From NCBI GenBank assembly GCA_964016985.1, contig OZ024827.1, positions 20,105,275 through 20,169,274 on the forward strand: a stretch of DNA of 64,000 nucleotides, in the 5' to 3' direction. The notes under the pieces were generated by a model. That model searched no databases. It saw only the letters and a program-made list of their open reading frames with translations, and was not told the origin of the DNA. Position 1 is the first letter of the stretch. Each line of letters begins with the position of its first letter. The position numbers were made by a program, and so were the translations under genes. The stretch comes from Anodontia alba (taxonomy: Eukaryota > Mollusca > Bivalvia > Lucinida > Lucinidae). Below, piece by piece: positions 57,701-64,000 of the stretch.

Positions 57701-57830
57701 ATAAAATCAGCACTCATTCATCATAAATTTCATCAATAAGGATACGCATTCATTCTCTGATGCATCTCGGCAGCCTTTACGTAAGCCTCCCGAGCTTCCC
57801 CAAGTGCTTTGGCATTTCTGTAACATGTTG
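42604..57830 (-). CDS. NAPG: gamma-SNAP (NAPG), eight 3' exons, N-terminus outside window
   Basis: Gamma-soluble NSF attachment protein is a cytosolic adaptor that links NSF ATPase to SNARE complexes for disassembly after membrane fusion. Exons in transcript order are 57830-57746, 56796-56779, 52516-52376, 50019-49953, 48454-48384, 47172-47014, 45390-45261 and 42777-42604. All have AG/GT borders and phases that join without a break. The 845 coding bases give about 280 residues. Recognisable blocks are FHAAKAFEQAG, GTPDTAALCLEKAAK, RQCAENIGKAGRLL, IEELLQAYDDGDE, PLIKYMDN and an acidic tail ending ELEGGLL, which parallels the vertebrate tail. The family is about 312 residues long, so roughly 45 N-terminal residues are missing. 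They should lie beyond 64000, because I found no matching exon between 57831 and 64000. The introns are full of MITEs and SINEs. Confidence 0.93.
42794..42898 (-). mobile_element. SINE S tail fragment next to the last NAPG exon
   Basis: GTTTGGAGTTTAATGGCAGA, ATGCCAGTCAGTTTACCTAC and GGGCAGGCTTAGTCCTCTGA match the S tail in reverse. It lies just upstream of the terminal-exon acceptor. Confidence 0.68.
43241..43538. mobile_element. HP3 MITE, copy 4 (half of hairpin deleted)
   Basis: ACCGTATTCGATCTAATTAC to AATTAGGTCGAATACGGT. One hairpin arm ends at CCATTTGAATTGAAGAAATT, so the second arm is missing. Confidence 0.8.
43654..43969. mobile_element. 316-bp long-arm TTAA element
   Basis: TTAAAGGCTCCATATTCC to GGAATATGAAGCCTTTAA. 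Inverted arms of about 140 bp cover nearly the whole element with moderate divergence. A partial relative is at 36522-36620, with a matching opposite end at 36850-36876. Confidence 0.75.
44104..44316. mobile_element. MITE family C copy in last NAPG intron
   Basis: AATGTCCTAGAATTTCAAAC to TTTTAGGACATTTACCATAA. The hairpin around CTGCTCCTTCAAGCAGTCTG is retained. Confidence 0.75.
44639..44863. mobile_element. MITE R-related element in the last NAPG intron
   Basis: TAAGTATATATGAGCCTCGT opens it. CATCCTTCACATGTGCAAAG and ACCCTAATCAGACTGTGCAG follow, parallel to 11748-11973. Confidence 0.6.
44925..45138. mobile_element. TTAA MITE family A, copy 13 (NAPG last intron)
   Basis: Full length with consensus ends. 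It lies about 120 bp downstream of the YMDN exon in the transcript sense. Confidence 0.86.
45261..45390 (-). CDS. NAPG: NAPG exon carrying the YMDN block
   Basis: This 130-bp exon reads (S)YPQFSSSEEAVAIEELL, then QAYDDGDEESARRVLSLPLI and KYMDNA. IEELLQAYDDGDE and PLIKYMDN are gamma-SNAP signatures. The acceptor is ctgtatgtacag and the donor gtaagt. It ends at phase 0. Confidence 0.93.
45494..45704. mobile_element. TTAA MITE family A, copy 14 (NAPG intron)
   Basis: TTAACCCAGGTCCTGCTGAA to CAGCATGTCAAGGGTTAA, with an intact hairpin centre. Confidence 0.83.
45705..46465. other. NAPG intron, no other feature
   Basis: HP2-like remnant near 45845-45920. The rest is unassigned AT-rich DNA with a short local repeat (AGTTAGCAAAGTTTCTT / AAGTTACAATG) near 46330-46400. 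Confidence 0.45.
46466..46793. mobile_element. MITE P2, copy 2 (NAPG intron)
   Basis: TACAGTTGACTCTCATTATC to GACGTGAGTTGACTGTA. The orientation is opposite to 18582. The central hairpin with TTGCTCCTTAGGAGCAA is intact. Confidence 0.8.
47014..47172 (-). CDS. NAPG: NAPG exon
   Basis: This 159-bp exon reads YEEAMNCLRKEIEFYAAAEN, then FAMICKLVIGAVLIQLQVGD and FVAADNFYRSSI. It matches the vertebrate RFDEAALSIQKEK to NDYVAAERCVRES segment. The acceptor is actgtattcag and the donor gtaaga. A nearer GT (gtcttc) exists, but gtaaga fits both the donor consensus and the alignment. Confidence 0.9.
47206..47383. mobile_element. HP2 MITE in a NAPG intron
   Basis: AAATCCAGATAAGGCACTTT to CACTCTAATCTGGAGCTACA. 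The hairpin is GTTGTAGGTATTCATCAGAA / complement. Degenerate copies follow at 47480-47594 and 47868-48020. Confidence 0.72.
47672..47857. mobile_element. MITE P3 (ACAGTCAAACCTGTGTTAAG)
   Basis: CAGTCAAACCTGTGTTAAGC at the left and CCTTTAAGACAGGTTTGCTT at the right form imperfect inverted ends, in pogo style. Internal copies of CAGGTGxxTGCTTAAxACAGG repeat the motif. Confidence 0.6.
48384..48454 (-). CDS. NAPG: NAPG exon
   Basis: This 71-bp exon reads LEDRPRQCAENIGKAGRLLI then RLE, matching the vertebrate EERLRQAVELLGKASRLLV block. The acceptor is ctaacaatag and the donor gtgaga. It starts at phase 0 and ends two bases into an Arg codon that the next exon completes. Confidence 0.9.
48579..48730 (-). 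mobile_element. SINE S fragment in a NAPG intron
   Basis: ACAACCCAGTCAATGTCAAT to TTTTGAATCAGCCAAAGGGT, tail half only. Confidence 0.7.
49091..49952. other. NAPG intron, no other feature
   Basis: Unassigned sequence with a (CA)-rich patch at 49816-49860. Confidence 0.45.
49953..50019 (-). CDS. NAPG: NAPG exon
   Basis: This 67-bp exon reads MIEMTHYAKAADLYKRACEV then AE. It follows the KAAK end of the previous exon with the codon split AA|A. The acceptor is ctttttcag and the donor gtaggc. It corresponds to the vertebrate LIENVDPEKAVQLYQQT region and ends at phase 0. A 151-bp tandem repeat lies about 170 bp upstream in the intron. Confidence 0.85.
50194..50612. repeat. 151-bp tandem repeat, 2.8 units (NAPG intron)
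   Basis: Units 50194-50344 and 50345-50495 are both 151 bp and start GTGTC(A/T)C-AGGCAGATAA. A third, deleted unit runs to about 50612. Shared words include CTCCTTAATA and CCCTTGATATTTACTCAAG. A GGACGGATGGACAC stretch follows. Confidence 0.85.
50714..50893. mobile_element. P1 MITE fragment in a NAPG intron
   Basis: The fragment has TATAGATTATATAATATAG, then ATAATCTAAACATTGTGGTT and TTATAAGGGGTTGTGGTGTA. A T-rich run interrupts the right arm. A second fragment is at 56898-57020. Confidence 0.6.
50894..51731. other. NAPG intron, no other feature
   Basis: No repeat family or coding signal recognised. Confidence 0.45.
51732..51945. mobile_element. TTAA MITE family A, copy 15 (NAPG intron)
   Basis: The left end has decayed to TCAACTCTTGTCATGCTGAA. 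The right end CAGCAGGACAAGGGTTAA is intact. Confidence 0.83.
52010..52305 (-). mobile_element. SINE S, near-complete, in a NAPG intron
   Basis: Runs from GTTTGTGTTGAGGTTTCATG (3' end) to GCCACCGAGGCAGGC (head). Box B and box A are visible on the - strand. ACCAACCAAC on both sides is a plausible duplication. It starts about 70 bp from the GTPDTAA exon donor. Confidence 0.82.
52376..52516 (-). CDS. NAPG: NAPG exon encoding the GTPDTAA helix pair
   Basis: This 141-bp exon reads AFEQAGLLSKENKEIDLAVQ, then FMDKASLMFQEHGTPDTAAL and CLEKAAK. GTPDTAA is one of the most conserved gamma-SNAP blocks. The acceptor is tattgtag and the donor gtatgt. It enters and leaves at phase 2 and belongs to the helical-repeat (TPR-like) body. 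Confidence 0.92.
52538..52729. mobile_element. HP2 MITE in a NAPG intron
   Basis: CATAGCTTCACATAAGAGGG to GCGCCTTTTCTGGAGCTATG. It begins about 20 bp beyond the acceptor side of the GTPDTAA exon. Confidence 0.75.
52730..53193. other. NAPG intron, no gene
   Basis: Contains a short HP2-like remnant (ATATGTTGTGGGTATTCATA) near 52920 and otherwise unassigned DNA. Confidence 0.45.
53194..54471. mobile_element. long-inverted-repeat element, ~1.28 kb
   Basis: The left arm (about 53194-53710) and the right arm (about 53990-54471) are inverted, diverged copies of each other. The ends are CACACCTGGTAATCTC and the complement GAGATTACCAGGTGTG. Short CCCCTTACGG motifs recur near the centre. The roughly 285-bp middle has no recognisable ORF. 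It lies in a NAPG intron and abuts a SINE on the right. No clear target duplication was seen, because that right border is occupied by the SINE. Confidence 0.75.
54473..54750 (-). mobile_element. SINE S in a NAPG intron
   Basis: TTTGTGTTGAGGTTTTATGG to CTCCTGGTCTCCAGTCGGAC. It lacks the outermost tRNA head. It directly abuts the long-inverted-repeat element. Confidence 0.8.
54808..54952. mobile_element. HP2 MITE, degenerate
   Basis: ATCCAGATAAAGTGCTG to CTCTTATCTGAAGCCAGAG, with a short hairpin GTTGTGGGTCCTCACTAGAA. Further HP2 remnants lie at 55030-55160, 55430-55460 and 57955-58140. Confidence 0.6.
55546..55775. mobile_element. MITE Q, copy 2 (NAPG intron)
   Basis: GGGCCCGGTTGTTCAAAGC to TTTGAACAACTGAGCCC. 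The same TGTGAGTAGCTTTTGCA hairpin is present. Confidence 0.82.
55892..56115 (-). mobile_element. SINE S, degenerate, in a NAPG intron
   Basis: GAGTTTATGGCCCAGTCAAT to CTCCATGATCAATCTTCACA. Strongly diverged. Confidence 0.68.
56184..56480 (+). repeat. dispersed repeat SD1, copy 2 (NAPG intron)
   Basis: TGTTGTGGTTTAACAACACA to CCTTTGTCTCACCCAGCCAC, parallel to 6125-6420 and 300 bp from the NAPG microexon. Confidence 0.7.
56779..56796 (-). CDS. NAPG: NAPG 18-nt microexon
   Basis: Eighteen bases lie between acceptor acattag and donor gtaagtat. They bridge the exon ending AAT GC and the exon starting G GCA. The joined reading is ...MNA-PFHAAK-AFEQAG..., which matches the vertebrate NAPG block ALFHAAKAYEQAG without a gap. 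Phase 2 in and out keeps the frame. No other candidate was needed to close the gap. Confidence 0.85.
57245..57680. mobile_element. MITE family C (TGTCCTAAAATTTC ends), split copy
   Basis: Begins AATGTCCTAAAGTTTCAAAC and ends TTATAGGACATTTACCGTA. The hairpin core GCAAACAGTGTAGACCCTGA / TCTGATCTGGGTATATACTG lies in the right half. Family A copy 16 interrupts the left half. Confidence 0.78.
57318..57536. mobile_element. TTAA MITE family A, copy 16, nested in another MITE
   Basis: It is inserted in a TGTCCTAAAATTTCAAACAC-type MITE (57245-57680). The sibling at 37915-38130 reads TTTCTTAAAATACTTAGTGG at the same point, so the target was TTAA. A duplicated GATCTGGATCTAC segment lies in the hairpin. 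Confidence 0.85.
57746..57830 (-). CDS. NAPG: NAPG exon (first exon visible)
   Basis: This 85-bp exon reads TCYRNAKALGEAREAYVKAA then EMHQRMNA, matching the gamma-SNAP helix that in vertebrates reads FKNAKQFEQAK. The acceptor is tgtgtttcag and the donor gtatcc. The upstream partner supplies the first base of the opening codon, and the exon ends two bases into an Ala codon. It lies about 70 bp from a MITE copy that ends near 57680. Confidence 0.9.
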
Positions 57831-58407
57831 CTGAAACACAATAGTAAAACCAAATAATGAGCTACAGCAAAGAAATACATTTTAACAGAACATGCAGTAA
57901 TCAGCCTGCATATATGTGCAAAAGGCTTTACATAAGATATTTCTTTAACAAAAATGACTTTAACTTTTTTCTTATTTCACATGTGAAAACATAATGTTGT
58001 GGTTAATGGACTCATTCTGGCAAGGTTATTTCAGTGGTTACCATACTTATTTCCGTGTCTACCACAACTGACCCAAATTTTCATGGAGAAATAAAAATAA
58101 AAAAAATATTCATCTGGGACCTCCTCTTATCTAAGTTAAGTGTGCAGATTAGGCTTAAGGCAAAACTGAGGGTGGGGAAAGAGTAAGCCCTGGGCAGAAT
58201 GGCATGGTGCATACACTGGTCTGTGGCTTCACCACTCACTATGATATTTGATACAACAACGTCCAGCTCCAGATAAGAAGATAATTGAGGATAATAGCCA
58301 AAATTATCTTCTAAATATACAATGTATGTCTCTCATATCTCCAGGAAAACATTTACAGCACAATTCATTATAGTGCAGTTTGGATAAGTCAGTTAAAAGG
58401 TGGCACC

Positions 58408-58587
58408 TGTAGTGTTATGGGTTGCCGAGCAAACCCGGGATTTAACCCACAAGGAACAACGAATTTAACCATGCACTTTTATTAGCTCTATGCTCCAAGC
58501 TGACATAACACAATAATCTACTAATACATATTAAACAGATATACTTAACCAATCCCTACCATATATACGTTTCTGTAAGATACTACA
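58408..58587 (-). repeat. 3' LTR of the Gypsy element
   Basis: This is the 180-bp partner of 63191-63370 with the same start, end and internal bases by eye. It is preceded on the - strand by a purine run. Confidence 0.93.
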
Positions 58588-58601
58588 TTTTCCCCCTTTT
58601 T
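58588..58601 (-). other. polypurine tract of the Gypsy element
   Basis: Immediately before the 3' LTR, the - strand shows 14 bases of A and G only (C then AAAAAGGGGGAAAA). This is the expected plus-strand primer. The following 0.5 kb up to the Pol stop is noncoding and contains an unrelated T-run at 58869-58888. Confidence 0.8.
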
Positions 58602-59103
58602 GAAAAGCAATTGCTTGTAAAGTATATCAAGAAAAATATTACAACCCAAACTCCACGCTAGTCTGTTATTAGCTGTAGCTCTTGTCTTTTATCAGTTAAT
58701 TATTACCAGAAAACACAAGTAAATGTTTATCTTTCAGGCTTATTCAATTTCATGCCTTTTCAACAGTTAGGAATTTAGGTTAACCATGAAAATGATATAA
58801 TTTCATGTAAACATGTTCAGTCTGAAATAATGCGCAAAATGTTTCATATTAAAGAGGCTGTCCCAAGTTTTTTTTTTTTTTTTTTTTTCCAACCATAAGT
58901 ATCACTATGTTTCAAACATGTTTTCTAACATTAAATCTAAAAAACATATTATATAATAACATAAAACACTGCAAAAGCAATTTCTACTAAATAAGCGAAT
59001 AAGTCTCCTCTGATTGTACGGCTCAGTCCCATCAGTTCAAGTCAGTTTTCATTATCAAATATCAATTTGACTTATCCAACTGAAAATACTGATACAGTTC
59101 AAC

Positions 59104-62100
59104 TTAAGTCATGACAAAGTCATCGAACTTCTTTGGTAACCTTCGCTCGCGTACTGGTCTTGACGGTAAACTCAGAGTCCCTTCCGTTTCCGGTTCGTTA
59201 TCCGTAGTCTGAGGTAATATGTCCTCGATTTCAGGAGTATCATCAAGTGACTCCTGGTACCTTTTAACTTGAGTATTGTTCCTTTTGTACTGAACGCCTT
59301 CAGGTGATTCAACCGTACAACTGTTTCCATGTTTATCTACAAGTTTGTATGGTACTGGCACAAATGGTGTGTCCATTTTGCTCTGACGTTCCTTTTTCAC
59401 TAGAACTTTACTCCCTGTTTCTAAGTCACTTTCCTTAGCACCACGCTTTTCATCAATGTACATTTTGTTCTTACATTTGTTCATTGCATCTTTATCTCTA
59501 AGTTCTTCGTCATACGGCACCTTGCTCAAGTTCTCAACTTGAGGAAGCTTAGTGCGCAGCTCACGAGTAAACATCAGTTTCGCAGGAGCTACATGAGTAA
59601 CCGAATGAGGGGTTGTACGATACGCAAAAAGATATGTTCTTAGTTCTTTCTTCCAGTCTTTTGACTCGGCTTGTGCTATTCTAATCCTTTTCAACAATGA
59701 CCTATTTTGTCTTTCTACTTCCCCATTAGCAGCTGGGTAAAGTGGAGTAACTCTACGCTGACTTATTCCACATTCCTTTAGAAAGTTAGCGTAGACAGCT
59801 GACCGGAATTGAGGTCCATTATCGCTGGTGATTGAAACCGGATATCCATGACGCGAAAACATATTCTCTAACGCATCTATTATTCTTTCACTTGACGTAT
59901 CCTTCATAATTTCAAGTTCATAATACCGACTATAATAATCCACACATAGAAATACATAATGACCTGAATCTAATGGCCCTAATAAATCAACACAAACATC
60001 TTGCCAAGGTCCTGATGGCAACTCTGTGGGTTTAAGTGGTTCCGGTTTTGGCATATCACTCACAATTTGACAACCATGGCATGATCTCACGTATCTCTCT
60101 ACATCACGATCAATGCCTGGCCACCACACTTTTGTACGCAACAACTGCTTTGTACCCACAACACCTAAATGACCTTGATGAGCTAATTTAATACATTTCA
60201 ACCTCAACTTTTCAGGAATAACTAATCGCGTACCGCGTAACACTATATATCCAATATTGCACAACTCATCTTTCACTGGGATATAATTTGCACACGATTT
60301 ATCAAACTTTTCCTTTTTCAAACAAGATCTCACATTTATTAATTCGACGTCATCTTTTGACGCCTCCTCTACTTCGCGTGTTTTTATCGCTGACGGTGTT
60401 GCTTCCCTTGCTACGAATCGAATATAATCCTCGGTTTGCTTCTGGATTCGCGATCCAGTATCCTGTTTCACCGTACTGATACCCACTAACCGTGACAAGG
60501 CATCTGCTACATTACGTCGCCCACTTTCATAACGTATTATAAAGTCATACGGCAACAGTTTCATTACCCATCGCTGAACTCTACAGTTAGGTTTTCCCTT
60601 TTCGCTGTAAAGCACTTCGAGCGCCTTGTGGTCTGTTATCAATTCAAATTTTATGCCGTAAAGGTAGACGTGAAACTTTTCACATGCCCACACCACTGCA
60701 AGTGCCTCCTTTTCTGTAACAGAATATTTCTTTTCAACATCAGATAAAGTACGACTAGCATAGCTTATAACTTTCCTTTGATCGCCATATTCTTGTATGA
60801 GTACTGCACCAATTCCTACGTTACTTGCGTCACAAACCAATTGTGTCCTTGTTGCGTCTAGCCTAAAATGTCCCAGTGTACTACTTTCTGTCAAACAGTT
60901 TTTCAGTTTCTCAAAACTTTCTTTCTGCTCCTTTCCCCATTCGAATTTAGCATGTTTCTTTGTCAGTCGTCTAAGTGGCTCTGATATTGTAGCCAAATTC
61001 GGAATATACCGTGCTGAAAAGTTAACTAGTCCCAAGAACGATTTTACTTCCTGTGCATTCTGTGGCTCTTTTGCATTTAGAAGCGCTTTAACACGTTCTG
61101 ATGTTGGTCCAATGCCATTCTTTGATAAAACATGTCCCATAAATGTAATTTTATCCATTCCAAACTCACATTTATCACCATTCAATGTAAGGTTTCGTTC
61201 TTTCATTCTGTTTAATGCCTTTTCTAATCTCTGATCATGTTCTTCTCTGTTTCTACCGTGTACCACAATATCATCTGAAATATTTTGAACTCCTTCACAG
61301 TCATTAAATACCTGTGAAATAACCTGCTGATATTTCTGGGGAGCCATATTAATTCCAAACATTAGTCTCTTATACCGGTATAATCCATTATTTGTCACGA
61401 ATGTAGTTATGTCCCTTGATTTTTCTTCAAGAACAATCTGATGATAACCAAGACGTAAATCCAGCTTGCTAAACACTTCACTTCCATTCATTTTATATAG
61501 GATTTCGTCGACTGTGGGGATAGGATGCTGTTCTCTTACAATAGCCTTGTTTGCTTGTCTCATATCGACGCATAGTCTAATATCTCCATTTGGCTTTGGC
61601 ACAACTAAAACTGGACTAACCCATGACGTAGGTGTATTCACTTTTTCAATTATATCCAAAGATTCCAGTTCATCAAGTTTTTTCGTCACTCTCTCTTGCA
61701 AACTAAATGGTATTCTGTACATTCTTTGTGCCACTGGTTCTACACTGTCATCAATATGCAACTTTAACTCATAGTCTGATAACTTTCCTATACCATTGAA
61801 ACACTCTGCATACTTTTTAAGTTTGTCATCCTGAACTGCATTGATTTCAATTTTCAAAACTCCCAAATCCATTGCAGTCTGCTTTCCTAACAATGCTGGT
61901 CCTTCACCATTAATCACATAAAAATCTGCTTCTATTTCTTGGTGCGGTCCCTTTAATGAAACAACTGTAGAAAACTTCCCAATTAAATCAAGTGGCTTAT
62001 CACTGCTATAGGTGTAGAGTTTTTTATTTGACCTCTCTGATTTACATTTTATGTGCTTTGCTTTTAAGCTTGCCCACGTACTTTTATCAATAATGTTCAC

Positions 62101-63030
62101 TGTTGCGCCACTGTCAATTATTACATCAACACAATGGCCATCCAGGTAAATGCTCATTTTTTCAGTACCGCTTCCAACTGAAAATGCATATTCATCACTT
62201 GAACTGTCCTCTTCAACTAATCGAATATTACTGCTATTAAATTTTGAGGCTCCTTTTTCCTTGCCTTTTCCCTTTTGCTTTGTATTGCAAAATTTCTGGA
62301 AATGTCCCTTAAAACCGCACTTGTGACAAATTTTATCCTTGGCTGGACATGAAGGGTCCTTAGCGAAGTGCCCAACTTTGCCACAACGGAAACATCCCTT
62401 GGGCTTCGCACTCTGTCTTGGCTGAAATTTGGGCCTGGCACCTTTGTTTGTGACCCGATGGACAGATTCTACCATCGGTGACTGTCCCTCCATTTGTTTG
62501 GCTTGGTCCTGCACACGTTCAACAGTTGATGCTATTAACCGTAAATTTTCTAGTGTCAAGTCATGTCCTTTTTCTAATAATTTCACTCTTAATTTATGAC
62601 TACGACATTTTTCTATGACTTGGTCCCTAATTTGTTGGTCAACGTTTGCAAATTTGCACAGCACTGCCTTTCGCCGTAATCTGGTAATAAATTCTTCAAT
62701 GGTTTCCGAATCCTCCTGTTTCATTGTTCGAAAAGCATACCTCTCATAAGGCACATTTATTTTTTGTTCAAAATGTTTTTCCAAAGTTTTGGTGACTTTT
62801 TGATATACATTGTCTCCATCTTCTTCAGTTAATGTAAAGTAAATGTCTTGGACTGCCATCCCTGCGCAGTGCAATAATAAAGCTCTTTTCTGATCATAGT
62901 CAGTTACTCCTTTGCCTGCAGCAAATAACTCAAAACTTCTAAGCCAACGTTCCCATGACTGTGCTAAGTGTGTTGGATCACTATGAGGATCGAACTTGTC
63001 AACTGAATTTAATTCTATTTTCTCAGCCAT
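59104..63030 (-). CDS. Gag-Pol polyprotein of Ty3/Gypsy (K02A2.6-like) retrotransposon
   Basis: One 1308-residue ORF encodes the retrotransposition machinery in Gypsy order. It has a Gag-like N-terminus (1-200) and two CCHC knuckles (213-228 with a long last spacer, and 235-248 canonical). An aspartic protease follows with DSG at 306-308. Reverse transcriptase (about 440-620) has [10 protein letters not shown] at 523-532 and ISDD at 584-587 where most families have YxDD. RNase H has the CDAS Asp at 734. Integrase has an H2C2 finger (H951, H954, C984, C987) and a catalytic triad D1015, D1070, E1106 with 35 residues between the last two. The tail is basic and I see no chromodomain. There is no internal stop or frameshift. 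The start Met fits the 5' leader of about 150 bp. Confidence 0.95.
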   Translation of the reverse strand: MAEKIELNSVDKFDPHSDPTHLAQSWERWLRSFELFAAGKGVTDYDQKRALLLHCAGMAVQDIYFTLTEEDGDNVYQKVTKTLEKHFEQKINVPYERYAFRTMKQEDSETIEEFITRLRRKAVLCKFANVDQQIRDQVIEKCRSHKLRVKLLEKGHDLTLENLRLIASTVERVQDQAKQMEGQSPMVESVHRVTNKGARPKFQPRQSAKPKGCFRCGKVGHFAKDPSCPAKDKICHKCGFKGHFQKFCNTKQKGKGKEKGASKFNSSNIRLVEEDSSSDEYAFSVGSGTEKMSIYLDGHCVDVIIDSGATVNIIDKSTWASLKAKHIKCKSERSNKKLYTYSSDKPLDLIGKFSTVVSLKGPHQEIEADFYVINGEGPALLGKQTAMDLGVLKIEINAVQDDKLKKYAECFNGIGKLSDYELKLHIDDSVEPVAQRMYRIPFSLQERVTKKLDELESLDIIEKVNTPTSWVSPVLVVPKPNGDIRLCVDMRQANKAIVREQHPIPTVDEILYKMNGSEVFSKLDLRLGYHQIVLEEKSRDITTFVTNNGLYRYKRLMFGINMAPQKYQQVISQVFNDCEGVQNISDDIVVHGRNREEHDQRLEKALNRMKERNLTLNGDKCEFGMDKITFMGHVLSKNGIGPTSERVKALLNAKEPQNAQEVKSFLGLVNFSARYIPNLATISEPLRRLTKKHAKFEWGKEQKESFEKLKNCLTESSTLGHFRLDATRTQLVCDASNVGIGAVLIQEYGDQRKVISYASRTLSDVEKKYSVTEKEALAVVWACEKFHVYLYGIKFELITDHKALEVLYSEKGKPNCRVQRWVMKLLPYDFIIRYESGRRNVADALSRLVGISTVKQDTGSRIQKQTEDYIRFVAREATPSAIKTREVEEASKDDVELINVRSCLKKEKFDKSCANYIPVKDELCNIGYIVLRGTRLVIPEKLRLKCIKLAHQGHLGVVGTKQLLRTKVWWPGIDRDVERYVRSCHGCQIVSDMPKPEPLKPTELPSGPWQDVCVDLLGPLDSGHYVFLCVDYYSRYYELEIMKDTSSERIIDALENMFSRHGYPVSITSDNGPQFRSAVYANFLKECGISQRRVTPLYPAANGEVERQNRSLLKRIRIAQAESKDWKKELRTYLFAYRTTPHSVTHVAPAKLMFTRELRTKLPQVENLSKVPYDEELRDKDAMNKCKNKMYIDEKRGAKESDLETGSKVLVKKERQSKMDTPFVPVPYKLVDKHGNSCTVESPEGVQYKRNNTQVKRYQESLDDTPEIEDILPQTTDNEPETEGTLSLPSRPVRERRLPKKFDDFVMT

Positions 63031-63177
63031 AGTTCTGGTTTACTAATTTAATACTTTCCAAATTTAATTTCCATGACAAATTTAATTGTACAGATTTAAC
63101 TTCAGTTCCAATTTAAAACTCCAGATCTAATTTAATACTTCCAATCCAATTTAATACTGTCAATTATTGGAGTTTAA

Positions 63178-63188
63178 CCTCGTCGCCA
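63178..63188 (-). other. primer-binding site fitting tRNA-Ser(GCU)
   Basis: Two bases inside the 5' LTR, the - strand reads TGGCGACGAGG. That is complementary to the 3' end (CCTCGTCG plus CCA) that I recall for animal tRNA-Ser(GCU). The next base departs from that tRNA. Position and length suit a minus-strand primer site. Confidence 0.75.
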
Positions 63189-63190
63189 AT

Positions 63191-63370
63191 TGTAGTGTTA
63201 TGGGTTGCCGAGCAAACCCGGGATTTAACCCACAAGGAACAACGAATTTAACCATGCACTTTTATTAGCTCTATGCTCCAAGCTGACATAACACAATAAT
63301 CTACTAATACATATTAAACAGATATACTTAACCAATCCCTACCATATATACGTTTCTGTAAGATACTACA
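63191..63370 (-). repeat. 5' LTR of the Gypsy element
   Basis: This 180-bp terminal repeat begins TGTAGT and ends ACTACA. On the - strand it holds a TATA-like TATATATGG (complement of 63342-63350) and an AATAAA signal (complement of 63261-63266), so promoter and poly(A) functions are plausible. I see no difference from the 3' LTR. Confidence 0.93.
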
Positions 63371-63635
63371 GCACCCAAACTACTGTATCTCAACAAAATG
63401 TATAGATTATACAGAAAAATGACCATTTATAGTCATTTTTCTATATAATTTATATATTTTTGTTTTGATTTTTTGTTTTGATACAATGTGATTTTTAGCT
63501 AACACAGTTTTGGCTTTGAGAACCCAGCAATAATGTTATAAGAGGTGATGTACTGTGGATACTCATTAGCAGTGCTTTGGTTTTTATGCTTCTACCAAGT
63601 ACCCAAGTTTTTTGAGGAGGAAAAAAACTATCAGT

Positions 63636-63991
63636 ACCATATTCGACCTAATTACCGCACTGTGCGCTTAGGTTTTTCAAAATTACTGGGAACACTCAGA
63701 TGTGATAAAAAATGTACCTATACCTATTAAGGATACACTATAAAAAAGATCAGAAAAGGACTTATTTGACGATGATTATGCGATTTTTTTTTTTCTGATT
63801 TTCTTTATAAAGGCATATGTTGTGGGTACTCATTTGAATTGCATCGACAAGTCGATGCAATTCAAATGAGAACCCACAACATATGCCTTTATAAAAAAGT
63901 AAATAAAATGTACACTGGCTGTAATCTGAAGACTAAGGAATTTCATGTGTGCGCTTATAGGGGTATGTGCGGTAATTAGATCGAATACGGT
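63636..63991. mobile_element. HP3 MITE, copy 5
   Basis: ACCATATTCGACCTAATTACC to AATTAGATCGAATACGGT. The hairpin is nearly perfect (GCATCGACAAGTCGATGC). It ends 9 bp from the window edge. Confidence 0.83.
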
Positions 63992-64000
63992 ACTTTTTTT

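Larger units (their letters stand above)
58408..63370 (-). mobile_element. intact-looking Ty3/Gypsy LTR retrotransposon, 4963 bp
   Basis: Two 180-bp LTRs (58408-58587 and 63191-63370) with no difference by eye flank one Gag-Pol ORF. The LTRs begin TGTAGT and end ACTACA. The 5-bp target duplication GCACC lies at 58403-58407 and 63371-63375. The 5' LTR is the right-hand one. The primer-binding site is at 63178-63188 and the polypurine tract at 58588-58601. There is no env-like ORF in the 0.5 kb after Pol. The element is inserted in a pogo-like MITE inside a 5' intron of NAPG, in the NAPG sense. Matching LTRs and an open reading frame imply a recent, perhaps active, insertion. Confidence 0.95.
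58350..63556. mobile_element. pogo-like MITE split by the Gypsy element
   Basis: The flanks of the LTR element (58350-58407 and 63371-63556) together resemble the Ctctttataacac-type MITE seen at 3342-3564 and 26822-27044. They share the AATGTATAGATTATA / TATAATCTATACATTTTT inner arms and a terminal TTATAANAGAGGT. The right half is clear and the left half is weak. Confidence 0.5.

Noticed and set aside
60797..61774. + strand open frames of 145 and 102 codons inside the Gypsy element
   Set aside because: They are antisense shadows of the Gag-Pol ORF with no recognisable domain.
57831..63990. Missing N-terminal NAPG exon inside the window
   Set aside because: No - strand segment matching the LKWKPDYDSAASEY region was found in the unique parts.

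Overview
This is eukaryotic, intron-rich, AT-rich animal DNA, most likely from a marine invertebrate and plausibly a bivalve mollusc. That rests on the dense mix of tRNA-headed SINEs and short inverted-repeat elements and on a Ty3/Gypsy element of the K02A2.6-like type. I cannot name the species. No bacterial-type operon, CRISPR array or plausible tRNA/rRNA gene is present.

Only two host genes can be supported, and they converge. (1) On the + strand, 10565-11566 is the terminal coding exon of an unidentified gene. It encodes a 333-residue, disordered, charged tail ending in a CaaX prenylation box (CVIL). (2) On the - strand, eight exons between 57830 and 42604 encode the C-terminal ~280 residues of gamma-SNAP (NAPG), the NSF adaptor of membrane fusion. 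All eight exons have consistent splice phases, including an 18-nt microexon at 56779-56796. The NAPG start lies beyond the right edge.

The rest is transposon-derived. The largest element is an apparently intact Ty3/Gypsy retrotransposon on the - strand (58408-63370). It has 180-bp LTRs with no visible difference between them, a 5-bp target duplication, one 1308-residue Gag-Pol ORF, a primer site fitting tRNA-Ser(GCU) and a polypurine tract. It sits in a 5' intron of NAPG in the same orientation. Others include a 1.26-kb hAT-type element with an 8-bp duplication (3671-4926), a 1.28-kb element with ~0.5-kb inverted repeats (53194-54471), a broken non-LTR retrotransposon 3' end (33676-34680), about ten copies of one SINE family plus other tRNA-headed SINEs, and many MITE copies.

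Layout. 1-10.5 kb: repeats upstream of the CaaX exon, including the hAT element and clustered hairpin MITEs. 10.6-11.6 kb: CaaX exon. 11.7-42.6 kb: 31 kb of intergenic DNA filled with nested MITEs and SINEs. 42.6-57.8 kb: NAPG exons separated by repeat-filled introns. 58.4-63.4 kb: LTR retrotransposon. 63.4-64 kb: more MITEs.

The most unusual signal is modularity. MITE families with different terminal repeats carry the same central hairpins. One core (consensus GCAAACAGTGTAGA...) recurs inside at least six terminal types, and another (GTGGGTACTCATTAGAA...) inside three. Several nested insertions give direct target-site evidence, including TTAA duplications for the commonest MITE.
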